Shown: positions 14,925 through 23,928 of the stretch, one piece after another
How the letters are laid out: every line of letters starts with the position of its first letter
Numbering within the stretch: the stretch's first letter is position 1
Assembly (NCBI RefSeq): GCF_000005825.2
Contig: NC_013791.2
Coordinates: forward strand, 310,001-374,000
From: Alkalihalophilus pseudofirmus OF4
GTDB taxonomy: Bacteria > Bacillota > Bacilli > Bacillales > Bacillaceae_D
DNA: 64,000 bases
Reading direction: 5' to 3'
Made by a program: the position numbers and the translations under genes
The notes under the pieces: generated by a model
Database searches by the model: none
The model's input: the letters and a program-made list of their open reading frames with translations, nothing else
Told to the model about the DNA's origin: nothing

Positions 14925-16634
14925 TTGTTAAAACGATTTTTTTCATACTATAAACCGTACAAGTGGCTGTTTATTTTAGATTTTTCATGCGCTGTCCTTG
15001 TTGGTTTGCTAGAACTAGCTTTTCCGTTGGCAGTTAACTATGTCATTGATCAGCTCCTGCCTGGGGGTGAATGGACGATTATTTTATGGGCTTGCTTAGG
15101 CCTTTTAGTTATCTACTTAATCAATACAGGCTTGCACTTCATCGTTACATATTGGGGTCATATGCTTGGAATCAATATTGAAACGGATATGCGCAGCAAA
15201 TTATTTGAACATATGCAAAAGCTATCGTTCGGATATTACGATAACAACAAAACGGGTCATTCTATTTCAAGACTGACAAAAGACCTTGAGGAAATTGGGG
15301 AAGTTGCTCACCATGGACCGGAAGATGTATTTGTAGCCTTAATGACCCTTGCCGGGGCCTTTGTTATTATGCTTACGATTAACTGGAAGCTTGCTATTCT
15401 TTCTTTTCTAGTTATTCCTCTGTTGATGTGCTTAGCTATTCACTTCAATAAAAAAATGACTCATACGTTTAGAAAGATGTTCAGCGATGTAGCGGATATT
15501 AATGCAAGAGTGGAAGACAGTATTGGGGGCATCCGTGTCGTTCAAGCTTTTGCTAACGAAAAACATGAGCAGGAACAGTTTGCAAAAAATAATTCAAGCT
15601 ACCGACGTACGAAATTAACGTCCTACAAAATTATGGCTCAAAATATTACAGCCAATTATGTGTTAATGAGGATGGTCACATTATTTACACTCGTTTTCGG
15701 AACGTGGTTTGTATTAAATGGAAGTCTTACTTACGGTGAGTTTGTGGCCTTCATTTTATTATCAAATGTACTGCTTGGTCCTATCCAAAAAATTAATGCA
15801 GTTATCGAGAGTTACCCTAAGGGCATAGCTGGTTTCAAACGTTATACAGAAATTTTAGATACGAGACCAGACATAGAAGATTCTAAAGAAGCAGCGCCTA
15901 TTAAGGTTAAAGGAGATATTGCCTACAAAGACGTTTCATTTGGTTATGAGGGATTGGAAAACGTTCTAAATAAAATAAATTTCTCCATACGATCAGGAGA
16001 AACGGTCGCTTTTGTCGGTCCATCAGGCTCAGGTAAGACAACCTTGTGCAGCTTACTTCCTCGTTTTTATGAAATAGGCGCGGGCAGCATTGAGGTAGAT
16101 GGAAGAGATATTCGTACAATCTCCCTCGAGTCATTACGCTCACAGATTGGCATTGTCCAGCAGGATGTGTTCTTATTCTCAGGGACGATTAGAGAAAATA
16201 TCGTGTATGGGAAGCTGGATGCAACCGATGAAGAGGTACTAAGTGCTGCTCGGAAAGCTCAGTTAGATGAATTTATTAAGACGCAGCCTAACGGGTTAGA
16301 TACAGTGATCGGCGAGCGAGGGGTAAAGCTTTCTGGCGGTCAAAAGCAACGGCTTGCCATTGCTCGAATGTTCTTAAAAAACCCGCCGATTTTAATTTTA
16401 GATGAGGCAACGTCAGCCCTTGATACAGAAACAGAAAGAGCGATTCAAGAATCATTAGCCGAGCTTTCAAAAGGAAGAACGACATTAGTGATTGCTCATC
16501 GTCTAGCAACGATAAAAAATGCTGACCGCATTATGGTTGTGACCAAAGAAGGAATCGCAGAACAAGGAAGGCATCAAGACTTACTTAATAGTAACGGCAT
16601 ATACAGCCGTCTTCACTACGCTCAATTTGGATAA
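14925..16634 (+). CDS. ABC exporter half-transporter (permease-ATPase fusion), probably Fur-regulated
   Basis: A 569-residue type I exporter subunit. Residues 1-about 310 carry six membrane helices. The nucleotide-binding domain has Walker A GPSGSGKTT (about 365-373), signature LSGGQKQR (about 468), Walker B ILILDEAT (about 489) and switch His in IAHRL. The sequence resembles Sav1866/MsbA-like homodimeric exporters, so substrate cannot be told from the protein. TTG 14925 is preferred because GGGGAGTG lies seven bases upstream; the longer frame from TTG 14910 starts before that site. The strong Fur box suggests export of a siderophore, or a role in haem or iron stress (inference). It stands alone before a terminator. 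Confidence 0.85.
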   Translation: MLKRFFSYYKPYKWLFILDFSCAVLVGLLELAFPLAVNYVIDQLLPGGEWTIILWACLGLLVIYLINTGLHFIVTYWGHMLGINIETDMRSKLFEHMQKLSFGYYDNNKTGHSISRLTKDLEEIGEVAHHGPEDVFVALMTLAGAFVIMLTINWKLAILSFLVIPLLMCLAIHFNKKMTHTFRKMFSDVADINARVEDSIGGIRVVQAFANEKHEQEQFAKNNSSYRRTKLTSYKIMAQNITANYVLMRMVTLFTLVFGTWFVLNGSLTYGEFVAFILLSNVLLGPIQKINAVIESYPKGIAGFKRYTEILDTRPDIEDSKEAAPIKVKGDIAYKDVSFGYEGLENVLNKINFSIRSGETVAFVGPSGSGKTTLCSLLPRFYEIGAGSIEVDGRDIRTISLESLRSQIGIVQQDVFLFSGTIRENIVYGKLDATDEEVLSAARKAQLDEFIKTQPNGLDTVIGERGVKLSGGQKQRLAIARMFLKNPPILILDEATSALDTETERAIQESLAELSKGRTTLVIAHRLATIKNADRIMVVTKEGIAEQGRHQDLLNSNGIYSRLHYAQFG

Positions 16635-16638
16635 TATA

Positions 16639-16674
16639 CATCCCCTGTCAAATCAAATGGCAGGGGATTTTTTA
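16639..16674 (+). terminator. Rho-independent terminator after the ABC exporter
   Basis: Stem ATCCCCTG / CAGGGGAT (extended by TCA/TGg) with a T run. Confidence 0.85.
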
Positions 16675-16744
16675 GAAAGGATTTATCTACTTTATAGGGA
16701 ATGTATAAGTGTGGAAGAAGCGTTAACTGTTAGGAGGAAAAGAG

Positions 16745-17545
16745 ATGACGGCTCGAAAAGGCAGTGAGGAAAAAGCTGAAGTGATGAAGCAATTTGGTGC
16801 TAATGCTGAGAAATATGTAGCGAGTGAGTCCCATGCTAAGGGGGAAGACCTCCCGCAGCTAGTTCAGTGGATTCAGCCTAAGGCAGATTGGGTCGCACTT
16901 GATATTGCAACAGGGGGAGGGCATGTGGCGAAATCTCTTGCTCCGCACGTAAGAGAAGTGTTTGCAACGGATTTAACAAAAGCAATGCTGGCCAATACAG
17001 CAAATCATCTTAAAAAATCATTCTCAAATATTACCTACGTGGTAGCCGATGCAGAAGATCTGCCGTTTTTAGAGGGAACATTCGACCTTGTAACCTGCCG
17101 AATTGCTCCCCACCACTTTCCTAACCCTGATCAATACATTGCAGAAGCTGCCAGGGTCTTAAAGCCAGGCGGTTTATTCCTCATGATTGATAATGTAGCA
17201 CCTGAAGAGGAAGAGTTAGCAGAGTATCTTAATACCTTTGAAAAGTTACGAGATGTAAGTCATGTTGCTAGTTTGAGTGTATCAAAATGGGAAGAGTATT
17301 TAGCTGATGAGGGGATGGTTGAGGTCCAAAGTCAATTAAAGAAGAAGACGTATAAATTTCCTGCTTGGGTAGAGAGGACAGCAGAAGACTCTGATCAGAT
17401 TAAGCGAGTGCATCACTATATAACGAGTGCTTCGAAAGAAATAAAAGAATATTTCCAAGTTGACGCGGCGGCAGGCGAAGTAAAATCTGTAACGATTGAT
17501 GAATGGATGACGTTGCATCAAAAAGGTGGAATGGAAAATGAGTAA
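16745..17545 (+). CDS. Class I SAM-dependent methyltransferase (UbiE/Methyltransf_11 type)
   Basis: A 266-residue soluble protein with SAM motif I LDIATGGGHVAKSLA (about 51-65), an acidic end of strand 2 (ATDLTKAML), motif II VVADAEDLPF (about 100-109), and ARVLKPGGLFLMIDN (about 139-153). The N-terminal MKQFGANAEKYVASESHAKGEDL is shared with B. subtilis YcgJ-type enzymes. The substrate is unknown. GGAGG lies just before the ATG. The next gene, a pentapeptide-repeat protein, starts inside its last codons, so the two are probably co-translated. Confidence 0.82.
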   Translation: MTARKGSEEKAEVMKQFGANAEKYVASESHAKGEDLPQLVQWIQPKADWVALDIATGGGHVAKSLAPHVREVFATDLTKAMLANTANHLKKSFSNITYVVADAEDLPFLEGTFDLVTCRIAPHHFPNPDQYIAEAARVLKPGGLFLMIDNVAPEEEELAEYLNTFEKLRDVSHVASLSVSKWEEYLADEGMVEVQSQLKKKTYKFPAWVERTAEDSDQIKRVHHYITSASKEIKEYFQVDAAAGEVKSVTIDEWMTLHQKGGMENE

Positions 17546-18200
17546 GCAGGTAAAGAAGGCCCCGAAAATAAAAAAGCCTGATCTCCCGCCGCGTCTTGAA
17601 GAATTAAAATGGGACGCAAGCCTTTTAGGAGAAGAAGAAAGAATAGAGAATGGGCTAATAAAGGATCAAGTAATTGAAGGGATAAAAGAAGAGAGACTGT
17701 CTTTTAAGAAACTGCGTTTTGAAGGGGTGACCTTTGAGTCCTGTTCGTTTCGGCAGATTGAATTAGTAGATGTAGAATTTTATAAGTGCGACCTCTCAAA
17801 TATTGATCTTAGTGATAGCATTATTCACCATGTTGAATGGAAGGATTGTAAATTATTAGGGATGAATGTGTCAGGGAGTACAATACGGCATACAACATTC
17901 AAAGGGTGCCAAGCGGATTACTCTGCTTTTGGATTCGCCAATTGTAAATGGGTTGCCTTTGAACACACATTATTAAATCGAGCAGATTTCTATGAAGCGG
18001 TGTTTAAGCATACCTCTTTTGCTCATTGTAAGATGGACCAAGCAAATCTTTCAGGACCGAGCCTCCAAGGTGTAGATCTTAGTACTTGCTCGTTTGATAA
18101 CCTCACAGTTTCAATTGATCAATTAGAAGGCTGTATCATATCGCCCGAGCAAGCAATTGGTTTTGCGAAAATTTTAGGTCTTGTCATAAAGGAACATTAA
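17538..18200 (+). CDS. Pentapeptide-repeat protein
   Basis: A 220-residue protein with a Lys/Pro-rich N-terminus (to about 20) and a right-handed quadrilateral helix region of repeated five-residue units of A(D/N)LXX/F type, for example FEGVTFESCSFRQIELVDVEF and ADFYEAVFKHTSFAHCKMDQANLSG; several Cys occupy stacked positions. ATG 17538 overlaps the methyltransferase end by eight bases and has AAAGGTGG upstream; GTG 17526 would overlap that site. Some such proteins mimic DNA and protect gyrase, but no quinolone-resistance role can be claimed. Role unknown. Confidence 0.8.
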   Translation: MSKQVKKAPKIKKPDLPPRLEELKWDASLLGEEERIENGLIKDQVIEGIKEERLSFKKLRFEGVTFESCSFRQIELVDVEFYKCDLSNIDLSDSIIHHVEWKDCKLLGMNVSGSTIRHTTFKGCQADYSAFGFANCKWVAFEHTLLNRADFYEAVFKHTSFAHCKMDQANLSGPSLQGVDLSTCSFDNLTVSIDQLEGCIISPEQAIGFAKILGLVIKEH

Positions 18201-18216
18201 TTAAACGTTTATTTAA

Positions 18217-18708
18217 CTACAACAGCTTGTATAAGTAGTATTCATTTACAGGTTTACCGTTAATGATTAGAGAATGAACTTTCTCCCCCTCAAGAACGAA
18301 CCCCATTTTACGGTAGAGATCAAATGCCGGCTTATTATGCTTAATGACAGTTAATTCAAGCCGGCTTATTTGATGGTCGGCAGCCCAGGTGAAAAGGGAA
18401 TTAAACAATGCCGAGGCAATACCCATCCCGCGGAAGGATGCTGATACACCGAGGGTAATATAGGCACGGTGCCGTATTCTTTCTAAACCTCCTGCTTGGA
18501 CGGTGAGGTATCCCGCCAGTTGTTGCTCAACTTCTGCTACAAAGAGAGCGGATTGAGGCTTTGATAAGTGATGAATCATCGACTTAATTGGCTCAATACT
18601 ATTTCTTCTCTCCCCAGGGTTATAAAGCATCATCTCTGATGCATCTAATTCTTTAAATAATTTAAGCAATTCTGGTGCATCTTTTTCTGTTACATAACGT
18701 ATCTTCAT
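18217..18708 (-). CDS. GNAT-family N-acetyltransferase
   Basis: A 163-residue enzyme of the GNAT fold, with the acetyl-CoA pyrophosphate loop in LGVSASFRGMGIASALFNSL (Arg-x-x-Gly-x-Gly/Ala) and the C-terminal NKPAFDLYRKMGFVLEG strand, as in RimI-like acetyltransferases. The substrate is unknown. It is on the minus strand, converging with the pentapeptide gene. ATG 18708 (MKIRYVTE) has GGGAGGG nine bases upstream; the ATG two codons earlier is too close to that site. Confidence 0.82.
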   Translation of the reverse strand: MKIRYVTEKDAPELLKLFKELDASEMMLYNPGERRNSIEPIKSMIHHLSKPQSALFVAEVEQQLAGYLTVQAGGLERIRHRAYITLGVSASFRGMGIASALFNSLFTWAADHQISRLELTVIKHNKPAFDLYRKMGFVLEGEKVHSLIINGKPVNEYYLYKLL

Positions 18709-18861
18709 CTGCATGTCCCTCCCTTTGTATCTCTATCATACTTTTTATCTCTGGCAATAAAAACCTATTTTTACCTATTGAGCAGAACCCCTGTCACTGA
18801 CCTATAGATGAGTGCATATGGTAAAGGGAAGAGTGAACAGTTTACTGGGGAGTGAATCAAT

Positions 18862-19101
18862 GTGAATCCACATCAATTTCAAGATATGAGGAGACCTATG
18901 GGAGGACGACCAGGCTGGGGCGGCCGGCCTGGATGGGGAGGAAGAAGACCTTACTGGGGGCCTGGTTTTGGCGGCGGTGCATTTGTTGGCGGAGTTCTAG
19001 GCGGACTTCTTGGCAGTGCGCTGTATCAGCCATATGGATATGGGCCGTACCAATATCCAATCTACTATAACCCGTACTTGCCTTATGGGTATTACTACTA
19101 A
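18862..19101 (+). CDS. Small Gly/Pro/Tyr-rich protein
   Basis: A 79-residue low-complexity protein in three parts: Gly/Arg/Trp/Pro repeats GGRPGWGGRPGWGGRRPYWG (about 14-33), a hydrophobic glycine-zipper stretch GGAFVGGVLGGLLGSAL (about 37-54), and a C-terminal Tyr/Pro tail with YGYGPYQYPIYYNPYLPYGYYY-like composition. GTG start with GGGGAGTG eight bases upstream; the ATG two bases earlier is out of frame. Such compositions occur in spore-coat and surface proteins of Bacillaceae, but no family is certain. A terminator follows. Confidence 0.65.
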   Translation: MNPHQFQDMRRPMGGRPGWGGRPGWGGRRPYWGPGFGGGAFVGGVLGGLLGSALYQPYGYGPYQYPIYYNPYLPYGYYY

Positions 19102-19108
19102 GTATTGT

Positions 19109-19135
19109 AAAGAGCTGCCGTGCGGCTCTTTTTAT
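19109..19135 (+). terminator. Rho-independent terminator
   Basis: Stem AAAGAGC / GCTCTTT (with CGTGCG inside) and T run. Confidence 0.8.
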
Positions 19136-19361
19136 CGTTATCCAGTGGTTTGAAATCCGACTTTTATAGGTATAACAAAATGGATAAACCATATTGGTAA
19201 AACAAATGTAGGGACCTAATAGACCTAGAGATGATATGATGAATATAAGATAAGTCTATTAAATGAATTCCTTAATATAGCTGTCTGTTTTCTACTGAAA
19301 AAATCTTAATTCATTTATTAATAGAATTATAAATAAATAATGATTGAACGGAGGAAGCTGC

Positions 19362-20321
19362 ATGCAGGAACTAGTCGCTAAAATAGATGGAATGATTGAA
19401 AATATTGAACGTGTCGTAGTTGGAAAAAGAAAGGAAATTGAATTAAGTTTAGTCGCTTTATTTGCTGGTGGACATGTTTTGCTAGAAGATGTCCCTGGAG
19501 TTGGTAAAACCGTTATGGTTAAAGCCATTGCCAGATCGCTTGGAGCGGATTTTAAACGAATTCAATTTACACCGGACCTTTTGCCTTCTGATGTGACAGG
19601 GGTTTCTATTTATAATCAACAAACTCAACAATTTGAATTTAGAGCAGGTCCGATTATGGCAAATATTGTCCTGGCTGATGAAATTAATCGAACGTCTCCA
19701 AAAACCCAAGCTGCTCTCTTAGAGTCTCTAGAGGAGGGGAGTGTGACTGTTGATGGAGATACTCTTAGTCTTCCATCACCGTTCTTTGTCATGGCCACAC
19801 AAAATCCAGTAGAATACGCGGGCACCTATCCATTGCCAGAAGCACAATTAGACCGCTTTTTATTAAAGATCGAACTAGGTTATCCTACAGCTGAAGAAGA
19901 GCTTGAAGTATTACGGAGAGTAGAGTTTGGTCACCCTGTTGATGCAGTTGAAGCAGTAATGTCTATAGAAGACGTACTAGATATCCAAAAGAGAACGGCT
20001 GGTATTTTAGTAGATGAACAGGTGAAAGGCTATATTATCAGTTTAGTACAAGCTACACGAAAGCATGCGGCTGTGGAACTTGGCGTAAGTCCTCGTGGAG
20101 CGATCGCTTTAATGAAAGCCGCACAAGCTTATGCGTTACTGAAAGGCCGTGATTTTGTCCTTCCTGATGATGTCAAACATTTAGCGGAATGGACGATGTC
20201 ACACCGCATGATTTTAAGTCCTGAGGCTAAGATGTCAAATGTAGAGGTTAAATCAATTGTCAATGAGATCCTTGGGCAAGTAAGAGTACCTGTAACAGGT
20301 GACAAGGTGGCTACACTGTGA
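19362..20321 (+). CDS. yeaC: MoxR-family AAA+ ATPase (YeaC)
   Basis: A 319-residue AAA+ ATPase with Walker A EDVPGVGKT (about 41-49), Walker B VLADEINRTSPKTQAALLE (about 103-121), sensor MATQNPVEYAGTYPLPEAQLDRF and arginine finger area, all hallmark MoxR features. The order yeaC-yeaD-yebA (MoxR, DUF58, transglutaminase-like) is a conserved chaperone-like module in Bacillus. ATG 19362 has CGGAGGA upstream; the frame from TTG 19344 overlaps it. Its stop overlaps the GTG of yeaD (GTGA). MoxR modules assist folding or maturation of partner proteins; the client here is unknown. Confidence 0.88.
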   Translation: MQELVAKIDGMIENIERVVVGKRKEIELSLVALFAGGHVLLEDVPGVGKTVMVKAIARSLGADFKRIQFTPDLLPSDVTGVSIYNQQTQQFEFRAGPIMANIVLADEINRTSPKTQAALLESLEEGSVTVDGDTLSLPSPFFVMATQNPVEYAGTYPLPEAQLDRFLLKIELGYPTAEEELEVLRRVEFGHPVDAVEAVMSIEDVLDIQKRTAGILVDEQVKGYIISLVQATRKHAAVELGVSPRGAIALMKAAQAYALLKGRDFVLPDDVKHLAEWTMSHRMILSPEAKMSNVEVKSIVNEILGQVRVPVTGDKVATL

Positions 20322-21487
20322 TTGAGCGAATGTTTAGAGCGCTAGGGACCATTACAAAACTTATTATTCTTCTGCTTATCGTTGCCGGAACGTATGCCTA
20401 TGCGATGTTTCAAGGGGGATTTGTTAGTTGGTTTCTGTTTTACAGCGTTGTAACGTTGATTGGGTTAACGGTACTTGTCGGCCTGTTTAATTTAAAAGGG
20501 TTTAAAGTAGAGAGGAAATTGTCTTCTACTGTTCTTTATTCAGGAGACTCTATTGAAGTGGAGGTCATCTTAAAGAAAAGTCGTTTCCAGCCTTTTTTCT
20601 ATGTAAGGGTTCGAGATATTGTCCCAAACAATATCGGAAGCCAGACTTCATATAGCGCACTCTTTTTCTTTTCCTTTTCTAATGAGCTTCGGTTTACTTA
20701 CAAGATTAAAGGTGTAAAACGCGGTGAGCATACATTAACAAAAACGGAACTGTCGTTTGGTGACCTTTTTGGCCTCTTTGAAAAGAAGTTTAAAGTTGAA
20801 TCTGAATCCACCTTTATCGTTTACCCTGCTTTTAAGGTGTTAAATAGTTTGCCAAGGGCCGACCATTCTCAAATTGAAGAAGGAACTAGGCCTGATCAAT
20901 CTCTTGAAGAAGAGCGTTCTTTAGCAGGGGTACGCAGCTATACACCAGGAGACCGTTTGACAAGCATTAATTGGAAGCAGTCAGCCCGAGTTTCGCAATT
21001 AATGACTAAAGAGTTTGAAACGTTCCGTAATGACGGGGCAGTTGTGCTTTTTGAGCCTTATATGAAGCAGCCATCTAGTGAACGATTTGAGAAGACGGTT
21101 GAGCTCTCTGCCTCTCTTATTGCTACTATTGTTAAGGGCAGCCCTAATGCTTCATTTTCCATACGATCGGTAAATTGGCAGTCGTATGACATTAAACAAG
21201 CGAATCTTCCGCTTGCGCTCAAGCTGCTCGCTAAAGTTAAACCTGAGAAGTCGGGACCGCCTCCTATCCATAAAATGTACCGTGAGTGGAGAGGGAAAAA
21301 CGTCTATGTCGTGTCAGCTGAACTTAACGCAGAGCTAATCGCAGCATTAACTGTCATGAAGGAACAGAAGATCTCACCTCATGTTGTTTTATATACAGAA
21401 GACCTAAGGGATCAAGTGATGACACAGAAGCTTAAACAAAAAGGAATTAAGGTTCATGTTTTACCTATTGGTGGTGTGAAGCGATGA
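20318..21487 (+). CDS. yeaD: DUF58 protein (YeaD)
   Basis: A 389-residue protein with two N-terminal membrane helices (about 10-28 and 31-50), a beta-rich middle domain, and the DUF58 motif EEERSLAGVRSYTPGDRLTSINWKQSA (about 193-220). DUF58 proteins often contain a von Willebrand A-like fold and work with MoxR ATPases. GTG start overlapping the yeaC stop by four bases; its own stop overlaps the ATG of yebA. Membrane-associated; function inferred only at module level. Confidence 0.87.
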   Translation: MIERMFRALGTITKLIILLLIVAGTYAYAMFQGGFVSWFLFYSVVTLIGLTVLVGLFNLKGFKVERKLSSTVLYSGDSIEVEVILKKSRFQPFFYVRVRDIVPNNIGSQTSYSALFFFSFSNELRFTYKIKGVKRGEHTLTKTELSFGDLFGLFEKKFKVESESTFIVYPAFKVLNSLPRADHSQIEEGTRPDQSLEEERSLAGVRSYTPGDRLTSINWKQSARVSQLMTKEFETFRNDGAVVLFEPYMKQPSSERFEKTVELSASLIATIVKGSPNASFSIRSVNWQSYDIKQANLPLALKLLAKVKPEKSGPPPIHKMYREWRGKNVYVVSAELNAELIAALTVMKEQKISPHVVLYTEDLRDQVMTQKLKQKGIKVHVLPIGGVKR

Positions 21488-23682
21488 AGTTAATTATGCA
21501 AAAAAAGCAAATAGATACAAGTCGTGATCTCTTATTATATATGATGAGTTTTATTCTGCTGCTAGAGTGGTTATGGCCGCTGCCCCATATTACAAACACG
21601 GGCTTTATTCATATCTTTATTATGATTACGGCCATTTATTTTGTAGTGACCTTCTTACAGCTGCCGGTCTATGTTTCATTGCCTGTGAAAATGATCGTGA
21701 CCGCCTATGGGTTATTTCTCGTTTTTTTTGAAGGCCCGCTATTTACAACAGAGTGGATCAAACTTATTCTGGCTGATTTTTGGCTGAATGGCGGTTATAT
21801 GATCTCGGGGCAGTGGTATGCCTTAACAGATCTATTTCGCAGTTTTCTTTTCTTCTTATTGCTGTCGATTATGAGCTACCTGCTCTTTTATTGGACTATT
21901 TATGCAAGACGAGTGTTATTTTTCCTCATCTTTACAGTGGTTTATATTACCGTAATCGATACTTTCACGTTATATGATGCAACGTATGCAATTATTAGAG
22001 CATTTATCGTTGGCTTTCTGCTGCTAGGCCTTCTAGCTATTTATCGAATGATGGAAAAAGAAACATTTAACCATGTTCCATCCTTTCTTCCGCTTAAGAT
22101 CGGCCTCTTACTTGTTGCTCTTATTACAAGCGCAAGTATTTTAGGTTTCCTCTCACCAAAGCCCGAACCGCAGTGGGATGACCCGATCCCCTATGTTCGT
22201 GCGGCCGTAGGACTTGAAGATCCGTCTGCAGAAGGCGGGGATGGCACGCAGCGAATCGGATATGGAGATAATGACGAGCAGCTTGGCGGAGGGTTTGTTC
22301 AAGATGATTCGCCGTTATTTTATGCAGCCCTTGAAGAAGGACAGTACTGGAGAGGAGAGACGAAAGATTTTTATACGGGAAGAGGCTGGGAGACAACAAC
22401 TCCCGAACAGCCTGCAGAAGAACCCGTCCTAGAAGATCTCCAATCAGAGGGAGCGACGTTTTTTAAACGAGATACGGAAGTTTTCTTTAATGGCGAAACC
22501 GACAGAAGGTATCCTCACTTGTTCTATCCAGGTACACTGCTTACTTACTCTTCTGTAAGTGATGCTGAGCTTTTGAAGGATCAATATACAGAACGTGCAG
22601 CAACATTTCGGAATGGTTCACCAGTGGACCTTTCAAACTATTTAATTGAATACGCGCATCCAGAATATGATATTGAAGGCTTAAGAAATGCTGGTGGAAA
22701 TATCAGTGATGACCTTGAATATTACTATACCCAGCTTCCGGAGGATTTACCTGACCGCGTGCGTGAATTGGCTTTGGAACTAACAGAAGATCAAACCAAT
22801 CAATATGACCGCACCAAAGCTATTGAACAATACTTCCAAAGCCCGGAATTCACCTATGAAACAGAGGATGTTCCGGTTCCGGATGAAGGACAAGACTATG
22901 TCGATCAATTTTTATTTGAAACTCAAAGAGGCTACTGTGATAACTTTTCAACGTCAATGGTTGTCATGCTTCGTTCAATAGACATTCCTGCTAGATGGGT
23001 GAAGGGATTTACTCAAGGAGAAATGGTCGATACGTTAGATGACGGACTCCAACTCTATGAAGTGACGAATGGAAACGCGCATTCGTGGGTTGAAGTGTAT
23101 TTCCCAGAAGTGGGCTGGGTTCCTTTTGAACCAACTAGAGGATTTGATTCTGCCTATGAATTTAATGAACCTGAAGTAGAGGGGAATGAAGAGACGGATC
23201 AAGCAGAGGAAAATGAACGGGAAGAACAGGATATAGAAGATGTGTTTGCAGAGCTTGAGGATGCCGAGGAATCAGAGGCTGCTTCAAGTGCGAACGAAAC
23301 AGAAGGCCCCAATGTCTCTTCAAATGCACTGCTTGCGATTTTCTTTTTACTCATTTTGGCGATCGTGATCCTGATTTATCATAAAAAGCTGGCGCGCATA
23401 TTGGTTTTAGCGCAGTTTAAGCATAAGTCGAATCATCAAGGAGTCTTTGAGAAAGCTTATAGGAGACTCTTGTGGCTTCTTGGATACATTGGATATAAAC
23501 GCCAAGACGGGGAGACCCTAAGGGAGTATGCGAAGCGAATAGATGCTTCGTTTGGAGGCGATGATATGCTTAGGTTAACAGAGGAATACGAGCGTATCTA
23601 TTATGGCCGAAAAAAGAGTAGTGAAAGTTGGGAACATTACAAAAAACACTGGATTCGCTTACTTCAGCAAATCAATTCTTGA
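21484..23682 (+). CDS. yebA: Transglutaminase-like membrane protein (YebA)
   Basis: A 732-residue protein: about six membrane helices in residues 15-225, an extracytoplasmic region to about 440, then a transglutaminase-core domain with Cys in TQRGYCDNFSTSMVVMLRS, His in NGNAHSWVEVYFPE and Asp in the following strand near EPTRGFDS. An acidic Glu-rich linker, one more membrane helix (about 620-637) and a DUF4129-like cytosolic tail follow. The triad-like Cys and His suggest a peptidase or amide-bond enzyme acting outside the membrane. It ends the yeaC-yeaD-yebA unit; the guaA promoter begins at its stop codon. Confidence 0.87.
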   Translation: MKLIMQKKQIDTSRDLLLYMMSFILLLEWLWPLPHITNTGFIHIFIMITAIYFVVTFLQLPVYVSLPVKMIVTAYGLFLVFFEGPLFTTEWIKLILADFWLNGGYMISGQWYALTDLFRSFLFFLLLSIMSYLLFYWTIYARRVLFFLIFTVVYITVIDTFTLYDATYAIIRAFIVGFLLLGLLAIYRMMEKETFNHVPSFLPLKIGLLLVALITSASILGFLSPKPEPQWDDPIPYVRAAVGLEDPSAEGGDGTQRIGYGDNDEQLGGGFVQDDSPLFYAALEEGQYWRGETKDFYTGRGWETTTPEQPAEEPVLEDLQSEGATFFKRDTEVFFNGETDRRYPHLFYPGTLLTYSSVSDAELLKDQYTERAATFRNGSPVDLSNYLIEYAHPEYDIEGLRNAGGNISDDLEYYYTQLPEDLPDRVRELALELTEDQTNQYDRTKAIEQYFQSPEFTYETEDVPVPDEGQDYVDQFLFETQRGYCDNFSTSMVVMLRSIDIPARWVKGFTQGEMVDTLDDGLQLYEVTNGNAHSWVEVYFPEVGWVPFEPTRGFDSAYEFNEPEVEGNEETDQAEENEREEQDIEDVFAELEDAEESEAASSANETEGPNVSSNALLAIFFLLILAIVILIYHKKLARILVLAQFKHKSNHQGVFEKAYRRLLWLLGYIGYKRQDGETLREYAKRIDASFGGDDMLRLTEEYERIYYGRKKSSESWEHYKKHWIRLLQQINS

Positions 23683-23707
23683 CCAGTGTATAGCTCATTG
23701 ATAAAAT
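23679..23707 (+). promoter_or_regulatory. Sigma-A promoter of guaA
   Basis: TTGACC (23679-23684), 17-base spacer, TAAAAT (23702-23707). The -35 overlaps the yebA stop codon. No PurBox (CGAAC inverted pair) is visible here, unlike pbuG and purE. Confidence 0.65.
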
Positions 23708-23740
23708 GAATCCGTGCTAAAAATGTGAATAGAGATTGAA

Positions 23741-23811
23741 CCTTCGTATATCCTTAGGAATATGGCCTAAGAGTCTCTACCGGATTGCCGTAAATAATCT
23801 GACTATGAAGG
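23741..23811 (+). ncRNA. Guanine-type purine riboswitch aptamer, guaA leader
   Basis: P1 strands CCTTCGTA / TATGAAGG close a three-way junction with ATGGCCTAAGAGTCTCTACC, CCGTAAAT and TGACTATG. The base that decides the ligand is C in GACTATG (C74), so guanine/hypoxanthine is expected, not adenine. The 3' side of P1 is also the 5' side of the terminator at 23808. Confidence 0.92.
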
Positions 23812-23842
23812 CAGAATTAGTATAGCTAGAATTCTGCCTTTG
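23808..23842 (+). terminator. Riboswitch-controlled terminator before guaA
   Basis: Stem AAGGCAGAATT / AATTCTGCCTT, then a T-rich stretch interrupted by GTACG. It shares bases with the P1 strand of the aptamer. Confidence 0.7.
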
Positions 23843-23928
23843 TACGTTTCTTTTGGACGAGCAGGTGAATTCTGGCTTTTTGTATATTGGGGGTTTCTCA
23901 GAATCTTACTAGATAAAGGGTGGATAAC

